In this document: in pieces, positions 49,046 through 58,618 of the stretch
Position numbering within the stretch: position 1 is the stretch's first letter
How the letters are laid out: each line of letters starts with the position of its first letter
Source of the DNA: Azospirillum endophyticum
Lineage (GTDB): Bacteria > Pseudomonadota > Alphaproteobacteria > Azospirillales > Azospirillaceae
DNA: 64,000 bases
Assembly: GCF_016595245.1 (NCBI RefSeq)
Contig: NZ_JAENHM010000034.1
Span: forward strand, 224 to 64,223
Reading direction: 5' to 3'
Notes under the pieces: generated by a model
The model's input: only the letters and a program-made list of their open reading frames with translations
What the model was told of the DNA's origin: nothing
Databases searched by the model: none
Program-made: the position numbers and the translations under genes

Positions 49046-49951
49046 ATGGCCACGCAGATTCCCTTGTCGGAGGACAGCAGCGCACTCGACCTTGCGCTCG
49101 ACGCGCTGCGCAACGACCATACGCACGAGATCGCGCCGGACCTCGCCTACCGGCGGCTCGGCATCGTCAACGTGGTGTTCCACGGGCAGCCGGGAGCCGG
49201 CGACCGCGGCTGGGTGCTGATCGACGCCGGGCTGGCCGGCACCAAGGGCTTCATCCGCAGCGCCGCGTCGGAACGCTTCGGCCGCGACGCCCGGCCCGCC
49301 GCCATCGTCGTGACCCATGGCCATTTCGATCATGTCGGCGTGCTGGAGGATCTGGCGCAGGAGTGGGACACTCCGGTCTACGCCCACCCGCTGGAGCACC
49401 CCTACCTGAACGGCCAAGCCGCCTACCCGCCCGGCGACCCGTCGGTCGGCGGCGGGGCGATGGCGGCGCTGGCACGGTTCTACCCGCGCAAGCCCGTGGA
49501 TGTCGGACCACGTCTGCGCGCCCTGCCGGAGGACGGGACGGTGCCGGAAATGCCGGGCTGGCGCTGGATCCACACGCCGGGACACAGCGTCGGCCATGTC
49601 TCCTTCTGGCGGGAGCGGGACCGGGCGATGATCGTCGGCGACGCCTTCGTCACCACCGGGCAGGAATCGGCCTATGCGGTGGCGGTGCAGCGGGCCGAGA
49701 TGCATGGGCCGCCGATGTACTTCACGGTGGAATGGGACAAGGCGCGGGAGTCGGTCGCCCGATTGGCAGCGCTGGAGCCCGAACTGGTCATCACCGGCCA
49801 CGGCGAGCCGATGCAAGGGGCGGAAATGCGCGCCGCCCTGCACCGGCTGGCCGACGAGTTCGACCGCATCGCCGTGCCGCGACGGGGGATCTATCTGGAA
49901 ACACCGGCCCGGGCGGAGGGCCGCAGCGCGTACCGGGCGCCGGAGGGATGA
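49046..49951 (+). CDS. MBL-fold metallo-hydrolase
   Basis: 301 residues. HGHFDH (91-96), the HTPGHSVGH histidine (about 175-183), VGDAFVTTG (about 197-205) and the final TGHGEPM histidine complete the MBL metal site. A long helical N-terminus and C-terminus surround the core. It belongs to the broad glyoxalase/lactonase-like group; the substrate is unknown. GAGAGGGACGACC precedes the ATG. Confidence 0.9.
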   Translation: MATQIPLSEDSSALDLALDALRNDHTHEIAPDLAYRRLGIVNVVFHGQPGAGDRGWVLIDAGLAGTKGFIRSAASERFGRDARPAAIVVTHGHFDHVGVLEDLAQEWDTPVYAHPLEHPYLNGQAAYPPGDPSVGGGAMAALARFYPRKPVDVGPRLRALPEDGTVPEMPGWRWIHTPGHSVGHVSFWRERDRAMIVGDAFVTTGQESAYAVAVQRAEMHGPPMYFTVEWDKARESVARLAALEPELVITGHGEPMQGAEMRAALHRLADEFDRIAVPRRGIYLETPARAEGRSAYRAPEG

Positions 49952-50053
49952 GGCTGGCGCTGCGTCGCCTCCCCTGACGCACCGGATCTCGTTGCCGCCA
50001 CGGGCGGTCCCCTGCCGCTCTTTCCTCCACCCGGACAGAGCGGGCCGGGTGCC

Positions 50054-50434
50054 TCACGCGTAATGCGCAAGCCCGTTGCCGAGCGACCAGTTTTCCTTCG
50101 CCACCTCGACGATGTTGACGAACACGTCCTGCGGCCGGATGCCGGGATTTTCGCCCAGCAGGTCCACCACCCGCCGGAACAGCGCCTTCTTCTGGTCCAC
50201 GCTGCGGGTGTCGTTCGCCGTGATCTGGATGTAGACGAGGTCGTCACCACGGTCGACTCCGAGATAGGAGGCGCCGTAGCGGAAATTGGCCGCGTCATGT
50301 TCGGTGATGGTCATGAACTGGTCGTCCTCGGGCACGGCGAAGCTCTCATGCAGCGCGCGGTACAGGCCGTCGAAGATCGCCTGCCGGTAGGCTTCCGATT
50401 TTCCGGTGCGCAGCGAGATGTGAACGAGCGGCAT
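50054..50434 (-). CDS. Tautomerase-family protein
   Basis: 126 residues. After Met removal the N-terminal proline (MPLVHISLRTGKSEAY) is the catalytic general base. The middle FAVPEDDQFMTITEHDAAN and IQITANDTRSVDQKKALFRR are typical of the double-length tautomerase_2 type. Divergent from a LysR gene, which probably regulates it. AAAGGAATTG precedes the ATG. Confidence 0.9.
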   Translation of the reverse strand: MPLVHISLRTGKSEAYRQAIFDGLYRALHESFAVPEDDQFMTITEHDAANFRYGASYLGVDRGDDLVYIQITANDTRSVDQKKALFRRVVDLLGENPGIRPQDVFVNIVEVAKENWSLGNGLAHYA

Positions 50435-50528
50435 CGCAATTCCTTTCCGTGATGTCCAACTTGACAATATCCGCGGGCCGTTCATTTTCGTACGCTATGA
50501 ATTTTGATATCTAAGATAACGGTTCGAA

Positions 50529-51386
50529 ATGATGGAGCAGCCTCTCGACCTCGATGCCGTCCGCGCCTTTCTGCGCATCGCCGAGCTGGAGAGCTTCACG
50601 CGCGCGGCCGAGGCGATGGGGACGACGCAGGCCGCGGTCAGCCTGAAGCTGAAGCGTCTCGAAGATCGGCTCGGCTGCCGCCTGTTCGAGCGGACGCCGC
50701 GCTATGTGCAATTGTCGCCGCGCGGCGCCACCTTCCTCGACCATGCCCGCGACCTGCTGGAGGCGCATGACCGTGCGCTGGCCTCGCTGACGCGGGGGCG
50801 CCAGCGCATCGCCATCGGCATCAGCGACCATGTGGCGGGCCCGGAGCTTCCTGCCCTGATCGCCCGGATGAACGCACAGGACCCGCAGCTGGCGATCGAA
50901 ATCCGCATCGGGTCGTCAGGCGACCTGCTCCAGGGCTTCGACCGGCGGGAGCTCGACACGGTGATCGTCCGCCTGCATGCCGGGCGCGACGACGGCGCGC
51001 TCCTCGCCGAGGAACAGTTCGGTTGGTTCGCGGCGCCGAGCTGGCGGCACCGGGCGGACGAACCGTTGCCCATCGCAACCATGGCCGAGCCCTGCGGCGT
51101 ACGGGCGTTGGCCGGTCAGCTGCTCGGCGCGGCGGGCGTGCCGTGGACGGAGAGCTTCGTCGGCGGTGGCGTGACCGCGGTGGCGGCGGCCGTCACGGCC
51201 GGGCTGGGCGTCGCCGCCCTGTCCCCGCGCATGGTGCCGTTCGGCGCCGTCGACGTCGGCCCGAGGCTGGGACTTCCGGCCCTGCCGCGCTTGCCGGTGG
51301 TCCTGCACACCAGGGTCAGGGACGGGCGGCCGCGCGCTGCGCTCGACGCCCTATCGGCCGCTTTCCGTAGCGCGGTCCGGGGTTGA
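50529..51386 (+). CDS. LysR-family regulator, divergent from tautomerase
   Basis: 285 residues. The helix-turn-helix (ESFTRAAEAMGTTQAAVSLK, about 18-37) is followed by an effector domain (about 93-280). Divergent partner of the tautomerase gene across 94 bp. Another in-frame ATG one codon later is equally possible. Confidence 0.92.
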   Translation: MMEQPLDLDAVRAFLRIAELESFTRAAEAMGTTQAAVSLKLKRLEDRLGCRLFERTPRYVQLSPRGATFLDHARDLLEAHDRALASLTRGRQRIAIGISDHVAGPELPALIARMNAQDPQLAIEIRIGSSGDLLQGFDRRELDTVIVRLHAGRDDGALLAEEQFGWFAAPSWRHRADEPLPIATMAEPCGVRALAGQLLGAAGVPWTESFVGGGVTAVAAAVTAGLGVAALSPRMVPFGAVDVGPRLGLPALPRLPVVLHTRVRDGRPRAALDALSAAFRSAVRG

Positions 51387-51511
51387 CGGAGCTTGGACGG
51401 AGTATGGGCGAAGCGGTCGCCGCCGGTCCATGACGCGCGCCCTGTCGGAACGGACCGGCACGCAGTAGATTTCCTCCTCCGGCACGGTGCGGCGGCACGG
51501 AGGGAATGGAC

Positions 51512-52054
51512 ATGGCGATGGTGAGACGGCTCGTGCCGGAGGATGGCGAAGCCCTTCGGATGCTCCGTCTCGAAGCCCTGCGGCTGCATCCGGAAGCCTT
51601 CGGATCGAGCCATGCAGAAGAGAGCGCTCGCCCCGTCGAGACATTCGCGGAGTGGACCACGCGTGGATACATCGCCGGCGGGTTTGTCGACGGCCGGCTC
51701 GACGCGATGGCCGGCCTGTCAGTTCCTGGAAGCGCCAAGCAGATGCACAAGGGCATGCTGTGGGGGGTCTATGTCCGGGAGAGCCGGCGGGGCGGCGGCC
51801 TCGCCGAAGCGGTGATGGACGCCGTTCTCGGCCATGCCGGAACGCAGGTCGAGCAGGTCCATCTCTCCGTCGCGGCCACCAACGTCCGCGCCTTCCGCTT
51901 CTACAGGCGCCTGGGTTTCGAGCCGTATGGCGTGGAACCGAGAGCGCTGAAGGTGAACGGCGGCTATGTCGACGAGCTTCTGATGGTGAAGGTCCTGGAT
52001 CGCCGAACGGGCCGCCCGTCGCCGGGCGGCCCGCAATCAAGCCACGCGATCTGA
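51512..52054 (+). CDS. GNAT-family N-acetyltransferase
   Basis: 180 residues. The acetyl-CoA motif GVYVRESRRGGGLAEAVMDA (about 87-106) and the beta-alpha motif AATNVRAFRFYRRLGFEPYG are typical. N-terminal IRLLEALRLHPEAFGSS-like segment fits ribosomal-protein or small-molecule acetyltransferases. The start at 51512, 8 nt after GGAGGGA, is preferred to an ATG 6 bp upstream that overlaps the Shine-Dalgarno. Confidence 0.9.
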   Translation: MAMVRRLVPEDGEALRMLRLEALRLHPEAFGSSHAEESARPVETFAEWTTRGYIAGGFVDGRLDAMAGLSVPGSAKQMHKGMLWGVYVRESRRGGGLAEAVMDAVLGHAGTQVEQVHLSVAATNVRAFRFYRRLGFEPYGVEPRALKVNGGYVDELLMVKVLDRRTGRPSPGGPQSSHAI

Positions 52055-52069
52055 ACCGGACGGAGCCGA

Positions 52070-53950
52070 TCAGCCCAGCAGCCCGATGTCGTGGGTCGGG
52101 ATGTGGTCGAAGCCCTGGCCATAAACCGGGGAATCCGACGCCAGGCTGTAGTCATGCGCCCCCGGATTGACGAAGCCCGGATCCAGCACCACCGATCCCT
52201 TGTCGTACCCGGCGGCCTTCCACTCGGCCAGATCCCCCTTGCCGCCGCCCGCCATCACCTGCGGCCAGACGTCGAACATGTCCTGGGAGGCATTCAGGTT
52301 GCTGTAGAAGTTGTCGTGGAGGTTGCCGACGCCGGCCGGGCCGTAGATGTGGATGGCGGTGCCGTCGCGGACGTCGACCACGTTGCCCGAGATGTCGTTG
52401 CCGCTCATCAGGTGGCCCTTCCAGCCGCTCCAGGCGACGTCCTGCTGGAGGCCGATCTGGGCGCCGCTGTTGTCGGCGATGACGTTCTCGGTGACCGTGT
52501 TGTCCCAGCCGCCATGCAGGAACACGCCGCCGATATTGCCGTGGACGATGTTGCCCTTCACCGTGGCGCCGCTGGTCCAGTCGTCGAGGTAGATGCCCCA
52601 GCTCGCCACGCTGCTCGACGGGTTGGTCGCCGTGGTGCCGGTCACCTCGTTGTTGACGACGGTGTGATCGGTCAGGTCCTGCTGACGGTTGATCAGGTAG
52701 ATGCCGCCGCCGTCGTTCGACTCGAGGTTGGCGTCGATCACCTTGTTGAAGGCGACGGTCACCCGGTGTGTCGCGTCGCTGCCGTCGGTCTGGACCGAGC
52801 CGACGGCGATCGCCTTCTCCGGCGAGTCCTCGATCTGGTTGTGGGTGACCTTGACGTCGGAGCTGCCGTTGATCCAGATGCCGGCATCGCCGCGGTCGGC
52901 GGCGTTGGGGTGCCGGATCAGGTTGTCGGACACCAGGGTGGCGTTGGAACCGGCCTTGACGAAGATGGACTCGGCGCCGGTGCTGTCGAACTGGTTGCCG
53001 ACGACCTTGCTGTCGGCGCTGTTCTGCACCGTGATGCCGTAGCCGCCGCCCTTGACGACGTTGTTGGCGAAGGTCAGCCCGGCAGCGTTGTCAGCGAACA
53101 CGTAATGCCCGCCGGTAGCGCCGTCGGCAAAGGACAGGCCTTCGATGGTGACGTTCTTGGCGCCGCCGAGGCCGAAGGACACTGTAGCGTTGGAGCCGCC
53201 GTGGATCACCGCCTTCTCGCTGCCGTAACCGGCGAAGGTCACGCCGCTGTCCTGGCCGTCCAGCCACAGGCCGTTCTGATGGTAGTCGCCGCCGCGGATG
53301 TAGGTGGTATCGATGTTGGGATCGGCGCGCATTGCGGTCTGCGCCTTCTGCAGCGAGGCGAAGGGGCCGTCGGTGCCGTCGGCGTTGGGAGCGGCCAGCT
53401 TGCCCGACCAGCTGTCGTTGCCGTTGGTGGCGACGTAGAAGCCCGGACCGGTCGGCTTGGGAACCGAAGGCGTGGGCTCGGTGGGCGCGGCCCCTTCCCC
53501 CGGCGCAGGCTGGGTGGGAGTCGGGACAGTCGGGGTCGGGGTGGTGGGGTTCGCCGCGACATCGGCGGGGAAATGGCTCTTGTCGGCATCGAAGACCAGC
53601 GTGCCGTTCCACCACAGGCCGGCCCGGCCGTCGACCACGTCGTGGCCGTCGAGAGCGCCCTTGTCATAGGACACGGTGCCGTCGGTCGGCAGGATCGACT
53701 TGCCGTTGATCGAGATCCCGTCGACGAACAGGTTGCGGTCGGTTCCGTTCACGATCCCGTCATTGTCGTACTGAACCTGAACCTTGTGGCTCTGGTTCTC
53801 CACGACGTCCGTCTTGAAGACGAAGTCCTTGGCCGTGGCATCCGTGGTGCCCTCGCCGATCTTCTTGCCGTCGACCAGCAGGTCGAAATGCGCGTTGGCG
53901 GCACCCTTTGCGGTCACGATGATGGTCGAGTTCCCAGAAGTCGTGGCCAT
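52070..53950 (-). CDS. Right-handed beta-helix protein with N-terminal carbohydrate-binding-like domain (paralog B)
   Basis: 626 residues, same length as paralog A but different in plan. An N-terminal domain (about 1-128, IIVTAKGAANAHFDLLVDGK) resembles Ca-dependent xylan-binding modules (CBM36/60 type). A Pro/Thr linker (TPTVPTPTQPAPGEGAAP, about 138-155) leads to the shared signature VATNGNDSWSGKLAAPN (about 174-190) and a beta-solenoid with many NN/GN rungs, ending DYSLASDSPVYGQGFDHI. No signal peptide or RTX repeats. Probably an exported polysaccharide-active enzyme. AAAGGACACGG precedes the ATG. Confidence 0.82.
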   Translation of the reverse strand: MATTSGNSTIIVTAKGAANAHFDLLVDGKKIGEGTTDATAKDFVFKTDVVENQSHKVQVQYDNDGIVNGTDRNLFVDGISINGKSILPTDGTVSYDKGALDGHDVVDGRAGLWWNGTLVFDADKSHFPADVAANPTTPTPTVPTPTQPAPGEGAAPTEPTPSVPKPTGPGFYVATNGNDSWSGKLAAPNADGTDGPFASLQKAQTAMRADPNIDTTYIRGGDYHQNGLWLDGQDSGVTFAGYGSEKAVIHGGSNATVSFGLGGAKNVTIEGLSFADGATGGHYVFADNAAGLTFANNVVKGGGYGITVQNSADSKVVGNQFDSTGAESIFVKAGSNATLVSDNLIRHPNAADRGDAGIWINGSSDVKVTHNQIEDSPEKAIAVGSVQTDGSDATHRVTVAFNKVIDANLESNDGGGIYLINRQQDLTDHTVVNNEVTGTTATNPSSSVASWGIYLDDWTSGATVKGNIVHGNIGGVFLHGGWDNTVTENVIADNSGAQIGLQQDVAWSGWKGHLMSGNDISGNVVDVRDGTAIHIYGPAGVGNLHDNFYSNLNASQDMFDVWPQVMAGGGKGDLAEWKAAGYDKGSVVLDPGFVNPGAHDYSLASDSPVYGQGFDHIPTHDIGLLG

Positions 53951-54263
53951 TGATCCGTGTCCTTTGCGGTTGCGATGCGGCGCAACGTTTGTCAGGACGG
54001 CTGGGGCAATAGTGAGCCATTTTCAACAGGTCTCACGAATAAGTGGTAAATTCCGTTACATTCCTGCGATCATTGCAGAATACGCCCAAGAAAAAAAGCA
54101 CATGATCGGCAAATATCTCCGATAGACACTTCCGTATTGGTCTTTTGGATATTGTCCAATCTGACTATTCCAAATTGATAGCACTGAGAAATCCCGCTAC
54201 CTATACAGTCTATGTACTGCCAGACCCGTAAACCGGGATCGGCATGACCGCCGCCCCAAATGA
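53951..54263. other. AT-rich gene-free region
   Basis: About 310 bp upstream of the beta-helix B gene and downstream of acnB. It is unusually AT-rich (54030-54220) and contains the inverted repeat CTGC-GATCATT-GCAG at 54064-54078, a possible operator for the beta-helix gene. No ORF is supported. Confidence 0.5.
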
Positions 54264-54295
54264 AAGCCCCCGCCGGATCGCTCCGGCGGGGGCTT
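54264..54295 (-). terminator. Intrinsic terminator of acnB
   Basis: A perfect 14-bp stem (AAGCCCCCGCCGGA and its complement) with a TCGC loop, 25 bp after the acnB stop codon. Read leftward it is followed by TCATTT. Confidence 0.85.
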
Positions 54296-54320
54296 CGTCA
54301 CCCGATGCTGCGTCCGGCGG

Positions 54321-56912
54321 TCAGGCCGGGACGGCGACCTTTTCCGCGACGTCCTGGAACGCCGGGATCTGGTCGAAGTTCATGTAGCGGTAGACGTCGG
54401 CGGCGGCCTTGTTCACCACGCCGACCTGGGCGAGATACTCCTCGGTGGTCGGGATCTTGCCCAGCAGCGCCGCGACGGCGGCCAGTTCGGCCGACGACAG
54501 GTAGACGCGGGTGTCGATGCCCAGACGGTTCGGGAAGTTGCGGGTCGAGGTCGACACCGCCGTCGATCCTTTGCGGATCTGCGCCTGGTTGCCCATGCAC
54601 AAGCTGCAGCCCGGCATCTCCATGCGGGCGCCGGCCCTGCCGAGGGTGGCGTAATAGCCCTCCTCGGTCAGCATCATCGCGTCCATCTTGGTCGGCGGCG
54701 CGATCCACAGGCGGGTCGGGATGTCCGACTTGCCGTTGAGGATCTTACCGGCGGCGCGGAAATGGCCGATGTTGGTCATGCAGGAGCCGATGAACACCTC
54801 GTCGATCTTGTCGCCGGCGACCTCGGACAGCGTCTTCACGTCGTCCGGATCGTTCGGGCAAGCCAGGATCGGTTCCTTGATGTCGGCCAGATCGATCTCG
54901 ATCACCGCGGCATAGTCGGCATCGGCGTCCGGCTTCAACAGCTGCGGGGAGGATATCCAGGCCTCCATCGCCTTGATGCGGCGCTCCAGGGTGCGCGCGT
55001 CGGCGTACCCGTTGGCGATCATCCACTTCATCAGCGTGACGTTGGAGGTCATGTACTCGATGATCGGCTCCTTGTTCAGGAGCACGGTGCAGCCCGCCGC
55101 CGAACGCTCGGCCGAGGCGTCGGTCAGCTCGAAGGCCTGCTCCACCTTCAGGTCCGGCAGACCCTCGATCTCCAGCACGCGGCCGGAGAAGATGTTCTTC
55201 TTGCCCTTCTTCTCGACCGTCAGCAGGCCGGCCTTGATCGCGTAGAGCGGGATGGCGTTGACGAGGTCACGCAGGGTGACGCCCGGCTGCATCTCGCCCT
55301 TGAAGCGGACCAGCACCGATTCCGGCATGTCCAGCGGCATGACGCCGGTGGCGGCGGCGAAGGCGACCAGACCGGAACCGGCCGGGAAGCTGATGCCGAT
55401 CGGGAAGCGGGTGTGGCTGTCGCCGCCGGTGCCGACGGTGTCCGGCAGCAGCAGACGGTTCAGCCAGGAATGGATGACACCGTCGCCGGGACGCAAGCTG
55501 ACGCCGCCGCGGGTCGAGATGAAGTCGGGCAGCTCGTGGTGGGTCTTGACGTCCACCAGCTTGGGATAGGCGGCGGTGTGGCAGAAGGACTGCATCACCA
55601 GATCGGCCGAGAAGCCCAGGCAGGCCAGGTCCTTCAGCTCGTCGCGGGTCATCGGGCCGGTGGTGTCCTGCGACCCCACCGTGGTCATCTTCGGCTCGCA
55701 ATAGGTGCCCGGACGCACGCCCTTGCCTTCCGGCAGGCCGCAGGCACGGCCGACCATCTTCTGGGCCAGGGTGTAGCCCTTGCCGGTGTCGGCCGGGGAG
55801 GCCGGCTGGCGGAACAGCTCCGAAGCCGGGAGGCCGAGCGCCTCGCGGGCACGGGTGGTCAGGCCGCGGCCGATGATCAGCGGAATGCGGCCGCCGGCAC
55901 GCACCTCGTCGAAGATCACCTCGGAGCGCACGGTGAACTCGGCGATGACCTCGCCGTTCTTCAGCGCCTTGCCCTCATAGGGGCGCAGCTCGATGACGTC
56001 GCCCATCTCCATCTTGTTGACGTCGAGTTCGATGGGCAGGGCGCCGGCGTCTTCCATGGTGTTGAAGAAGATCGGGGCAATCTTGGTGCCGAGGCAGACA
56101 CCGCCGAACCGCTTGTTCGGGACGAAGGGAATGTCCTCACCGGTGAACCACAGCACCGAGTTGGTGGCGGACTTGCGCGAGGAGCCGGTGCCGACCACGT
56201 CGCCGACATAGGCGATCAGGTTGCCCTTCTTCTTCAGCTCTTCCAGCTGCTTGGTCGGGCCGCGCTGGCCCGGCTCGTCGGCATCGATGCCCGGGCGCGG
56301 GTTCTTCAGCATGGCGAGCGCGTGCAGCGGGATGTCCGGGCGGCTCCAGGCGTCGGGGGCCGGCGACAGGTCGTCGGTGTTGGTCTCGCCCGACACCTTG
56401 AAGACCGTCAGGGTCAGCGACGCCGGGACTTCCGGACGCGAGGTGAACCACTCGGCATCGGCCCAGGACTGCAGGACCGCCTTGGCGTTGGCGTTGCCCT
56501 TGTCGGCCAGTTCCTTGACGTCGTGGAAGAAGTCGAACACCAGCAGGGTCTTCTTCAGGCCTTCCGCGGCGGCGGTGCCGCATTCGGCGTCCGGCAGCAG
56601 GTCGATCAGCGGCTGGACGTTGAAGCCGCCCAGCATGGTGCCCAGCAGCTCGGTCGCCTTGACCTTGGAGATCAGCGGCGAGCTGTCGGCGCCCTTGGCG
56701 ACGGCGGCCAGGAAACCGGCCTTGACACGGGCGGCGTCATCGACGCCGGCCGGAACGCGGTGGGTGATGAGGTCGAGGAGGAAGGCCTCCTCGCCGGCCG
56801 GCGGCGCCTTCAGCAGGTCGATCAGTTCCGACGTCTGCTTCGCGGTGAGGGGCAGGGCCGGGATTCCGAGGGCGGCGCGTTCGGCCGCGTGCTGGCGGTA
56901 GGCTTCGAGCAC
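54321..56912 (-). CDS. acnB: Aconitate hydratase B
   Basis: 863 residues, close to E. coli AcnB (865). Interconverts citrate and isocitrate in the TCA cycle. The HEAT-like N-terminal domain precedes the catalytic domains; [16 protein letters not shown] and [13 protein letters not shown] carry the [4Fe-4S] cysteines. The start is set at GTG 56912, giving [16 protein letters not shown], which lines up with the E. coli start MLEEYRKH and has AGGAAC 8 nt upstream. An ATG five codons earlier (56927) lacks a Shine-Dalgarno. Confidence 0.97.
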   Translation of the reverse strand: MLEAYRQHAAERAALGIPALPLTAKQTSELIDLLKAPPAGEEAFLLDLITHRVPAGVDDAARVKAGFLAAVAKGADSSPLISKVKATELLGTMLGGFNVQPLIDLLPDAECGTAAAEGLKKTLLVFDFFHDVKELADKGNANAKAVLQSWADAEWFTSRPEVPASLTLTVFKVSGETNTDDLSPAPDAWSRPDIPLHALAMLKNPRPGIDADEPGQRGPTKQLEELKKKGNLIAYVGDVVGTGSSRKSATNSVLWFTGEDIPFVPNKRFGGVCLGTKIAPIFFNTMEDAGALPIELDVNKMEMGDVIELRPYEGKALKNGEVIAEFTVRSEVIFDEVRAGGRIPLIIGRGLTTRAREALGLPASELFRQPASPADTGKGYTLAQKMVGRACGLPEGKGVRPGTYCEPKMTTVGSQDTTGPMTRDELKDLACLGFSADLVMQSFCHTAAYPKLVDVKTHHELPDFISTRGGVSLRPGDGVIHSWLNRLLLPDTVGTGGDSHTRFPIGISFPAGSGLVAFAAATGVMPLDMPESVLVRFKGEMQPGVTLRDLVNAIPLYAIKAGLLTVEKKGKKNIFSGRVLEIEGLPDLKVEQAFELTDASAERSAAGCTVLLNKEPIIEYMTSNVTLMKWMIANGYADARTLERRIKAMEAWISSPQLLKPDADADYAAVIEIDLADIKEPILACPNDPDDVKTLSEVAGDKIDEVFIGSCMTNIGHFRAAGKILNGKSDIPTRLWIAPPTKMDAMMLTEEGYYATLGRAGARMEMPGCSLCMGNQAQIRKGSTAVSTSTRNFPNRLGIDTRVYLSSAELAAVAALLGKIPTTEEYLAQVGVVNKAAADVYRYMNFDQIPAFQDVAEKVAVPA

Positions 56913-57114
56913 GGCAGGGTTCCTCATAAATGAAAGGCCGGCCCGTGGATGGGAACCGTGAGACGGCCCGCTTGAACTCATGGCGGGTTTATATGCCTGC
57001 TTAAATGAAAGCGCAAGGGGCCGCCCCGCTTATGTGAAGCGAGCAGGATGAAGCGGCCTCTCTTTTTGCACTGGTATTACCGGCGCTTGGTATGACCACT
57101 TCGATACCCCTGCT

Positions 57115-57654
57115 TTACTTGAGGGCGGCAGCCTGCTCGGCCGTCAGCAGGACGATGCCGTCCTCGTCGGCGACCAGGATATCTCCGGGCAGGACCGCGC
57201 CCCCCGGCAGTTCCACCGGAACGTCGACCAGCCCCTGGTCGCGGCGGGTCGAGGCGCGCGGGATCGATGCCAGCGCCTTGATGCCGAGCGGCAGCGCCGC
57301 CAATTCCGCCACGTCGCGGACGCAGCCCCAGATCACCACGCCGGCCCAGCCGTTCCTGACGGCGGAGGCGGCGATCATGTCCCCCATCAAGGCGCAACGC
57401 AGGCTGCCGGCCCCATCCACCACCAGGACACGGCCCTGGCCGGAAGTCGCCAGCAACTCCTTCACGCGGGAATTGTCCTCCAGGCACTTCACGGTGACGA
57501 CCTCGCCCGAGAAGCGGGTGACGGCACCGAAGTCGCGGAAGCCCGGCAGGAGATAGCGGGCGTCGTCCTTGAAGCGGTCGAACAGGTCGCAGGTCGGAAC
57601 GAAGGCGGCGGCCTGGTCGGCCTTGTTCTGATCGGTCGTCATCTGGAATGGCAC
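57115..57654 (-). CDS. RraA-like protein / HMG-CHA aldolase family
   Basis: 179 residues. RVLVVDGAGSLRCALMGDM (about 76-94) and GWAGVVIWGCVRDVAEL (about 102-118) contain the Gly-Asp and Arg-Asp residues typical of RraA and of 4-hydroxy-4-methyl-2-oxoglutarate aldolases. RraA would inhibit RNase E, the aldolase would act in aromatic breakdown; sequence alone does not decide, but the RD-x-E-like motif is compatible with metal-dependent aldolase activity. A start at 57642 is also possible. Same strand as acnB, about 200 bp apart. Confidence 0.88.
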   Translation of the reverse strand: MPFQMTTDQNKADQAAAFVPTCDLFDRFKDDARYLLPGFRDFGAVTRFSGEVVTVKCLEDNSRVKELLATSGQGRVLVVDGAGSLRCALMGDMIAASAVRNGWAGVVIWGCVRDVAELAALPLGIKALASIPRASTRRDQGLVDVPVELPGGAVLPGDILVADEDGIVLLTAEQAAALK

Positions 57655-57836
57655 TCCGCAGCGTGAACGGTGCAGGGACGGTCTGCCGTCACCTCTTGCG
57701 CCAAAGCCGGACGAGGGGCAAGGGCTGCGCGCCGCGATCGGTCCGGGTCGGCGAACATGACGCAGGAGGCTTGACGAACGTGCAATCGACGTCGCGGCGG
57801 CAAGCCCCCATATCTTCCGAAAGACAATGAAAGCGG

Positions 57837-58226
57837 ATGGTGTCCTTCATGAAAACGCCGAACATCGCGCTTGCCGCCACGGCCGGCGCGCTGACCCTGC
57901 TGACCTCCGCCTGCGCCACCTATATTTCTCCGCCACCAGTGGCACAACCCGACCCGGCGCTGCTCGCCGTGCTCAACCGCCACGTGACCAACGACTGCAA
58001 CCCGCAGACGGCGGCGGTCCTGACCGGGATGCACCTGCCGGCCGACAACATCCGGGGCTTCAACTACGGCATCTATCGCGACGAATATCGCGACACGATC
58101 GTCCGCTGGGATGGCTGGGTGTATTTGAAAGACCAGCCGGGCGCGCTGGTGGTCACCCTCGACGAGGATTGCCGGCCGATCCAGATCTACGCACGCGAAG
58201 GCGCGAAGCTGCCAGGCGGCCGATAA
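57837..58226 (+). CDS. Small lipoprotein of unknown function
   Basis: 129 residues. The signal sequence (ALAATAGALTLLTSACATY, about 11-29) ends in a lipobox LTSAC with Cys26. The mature domain (about 26-129) has two Cys (DCNP, EDCRP), possibly a disulfide, and a VRWDGWVYLKDQPGALVVTL segment like INTG/DUF-type inhibitor folds; not recognised as a known family. The start may be 57837 or the Met at 57849. It stands alone. Confidence 0.75.
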   Translation: MVSFMKTPNIALAATAGALTLLTSACATYISPPPVAQPDPALLAVLNRHVTNDCNPQTAAVLTGMHLPADNIRGFNYGIYRDEYRDTIVRWDGWVYLKDQPGALVVTLDEDCRPIQIYAREGAKLPGGR

Positions 58227-58618
58227 GAGGTCCCGATCGCCTGCCTCGCGGTGCAGGCGGGGTCTGCCTTGGGAAAACTCCGTCCGGGGCGTCGGGTAAC
58301 TGGAGGGATGGTACATCGTGAAACATGCCTCCGGCCGCCGTTCCATGCAGCGGCAGATCGGGGTCGGAGGGTCGCCGAACGGGTGGAACAGGGTGGAACA
58401 CGGATCCCGCCGCCGTTCCATCCGACCGGCGGCCGCCGGGATTCGGGCGGACCCGGCCCCCGAAGAACGGCCGCCGGCAGCGGCATGATTGTCGGGGACC
58501 ATTGGCGGCACTCGACGAGCAGTGAAGCTCGCGACAGTTTATAGGATTATTTTCTCTCCAAGGGCTTTTTGTAGAACCACGCCTGGCTTGTGGGCCCCGG
58601 CGGAACCTCTGACCTGTC
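58227..58618. other. Gene-free region with tandem repeat
   Basis: About 390 bp between the lipoprotein and RpiR genes (convergent). It holds a 75-bp tandem repeat (58272-58421) and no supported gene. Confidence 0.5.
58272..58421 (-). repeat. Two imperfect 75-bp tandem units
   Basis: Read leftward, both units begin ATGGAACGGCGGC and stay similar for about 43 bp (both with a TGTT-CAC-TGT-CCA pattern); the second half is more diverged. In one frame both give a peptide starting MERR. The GTTCCAC elements could be protein-binding sites. Confidence 0.55.
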
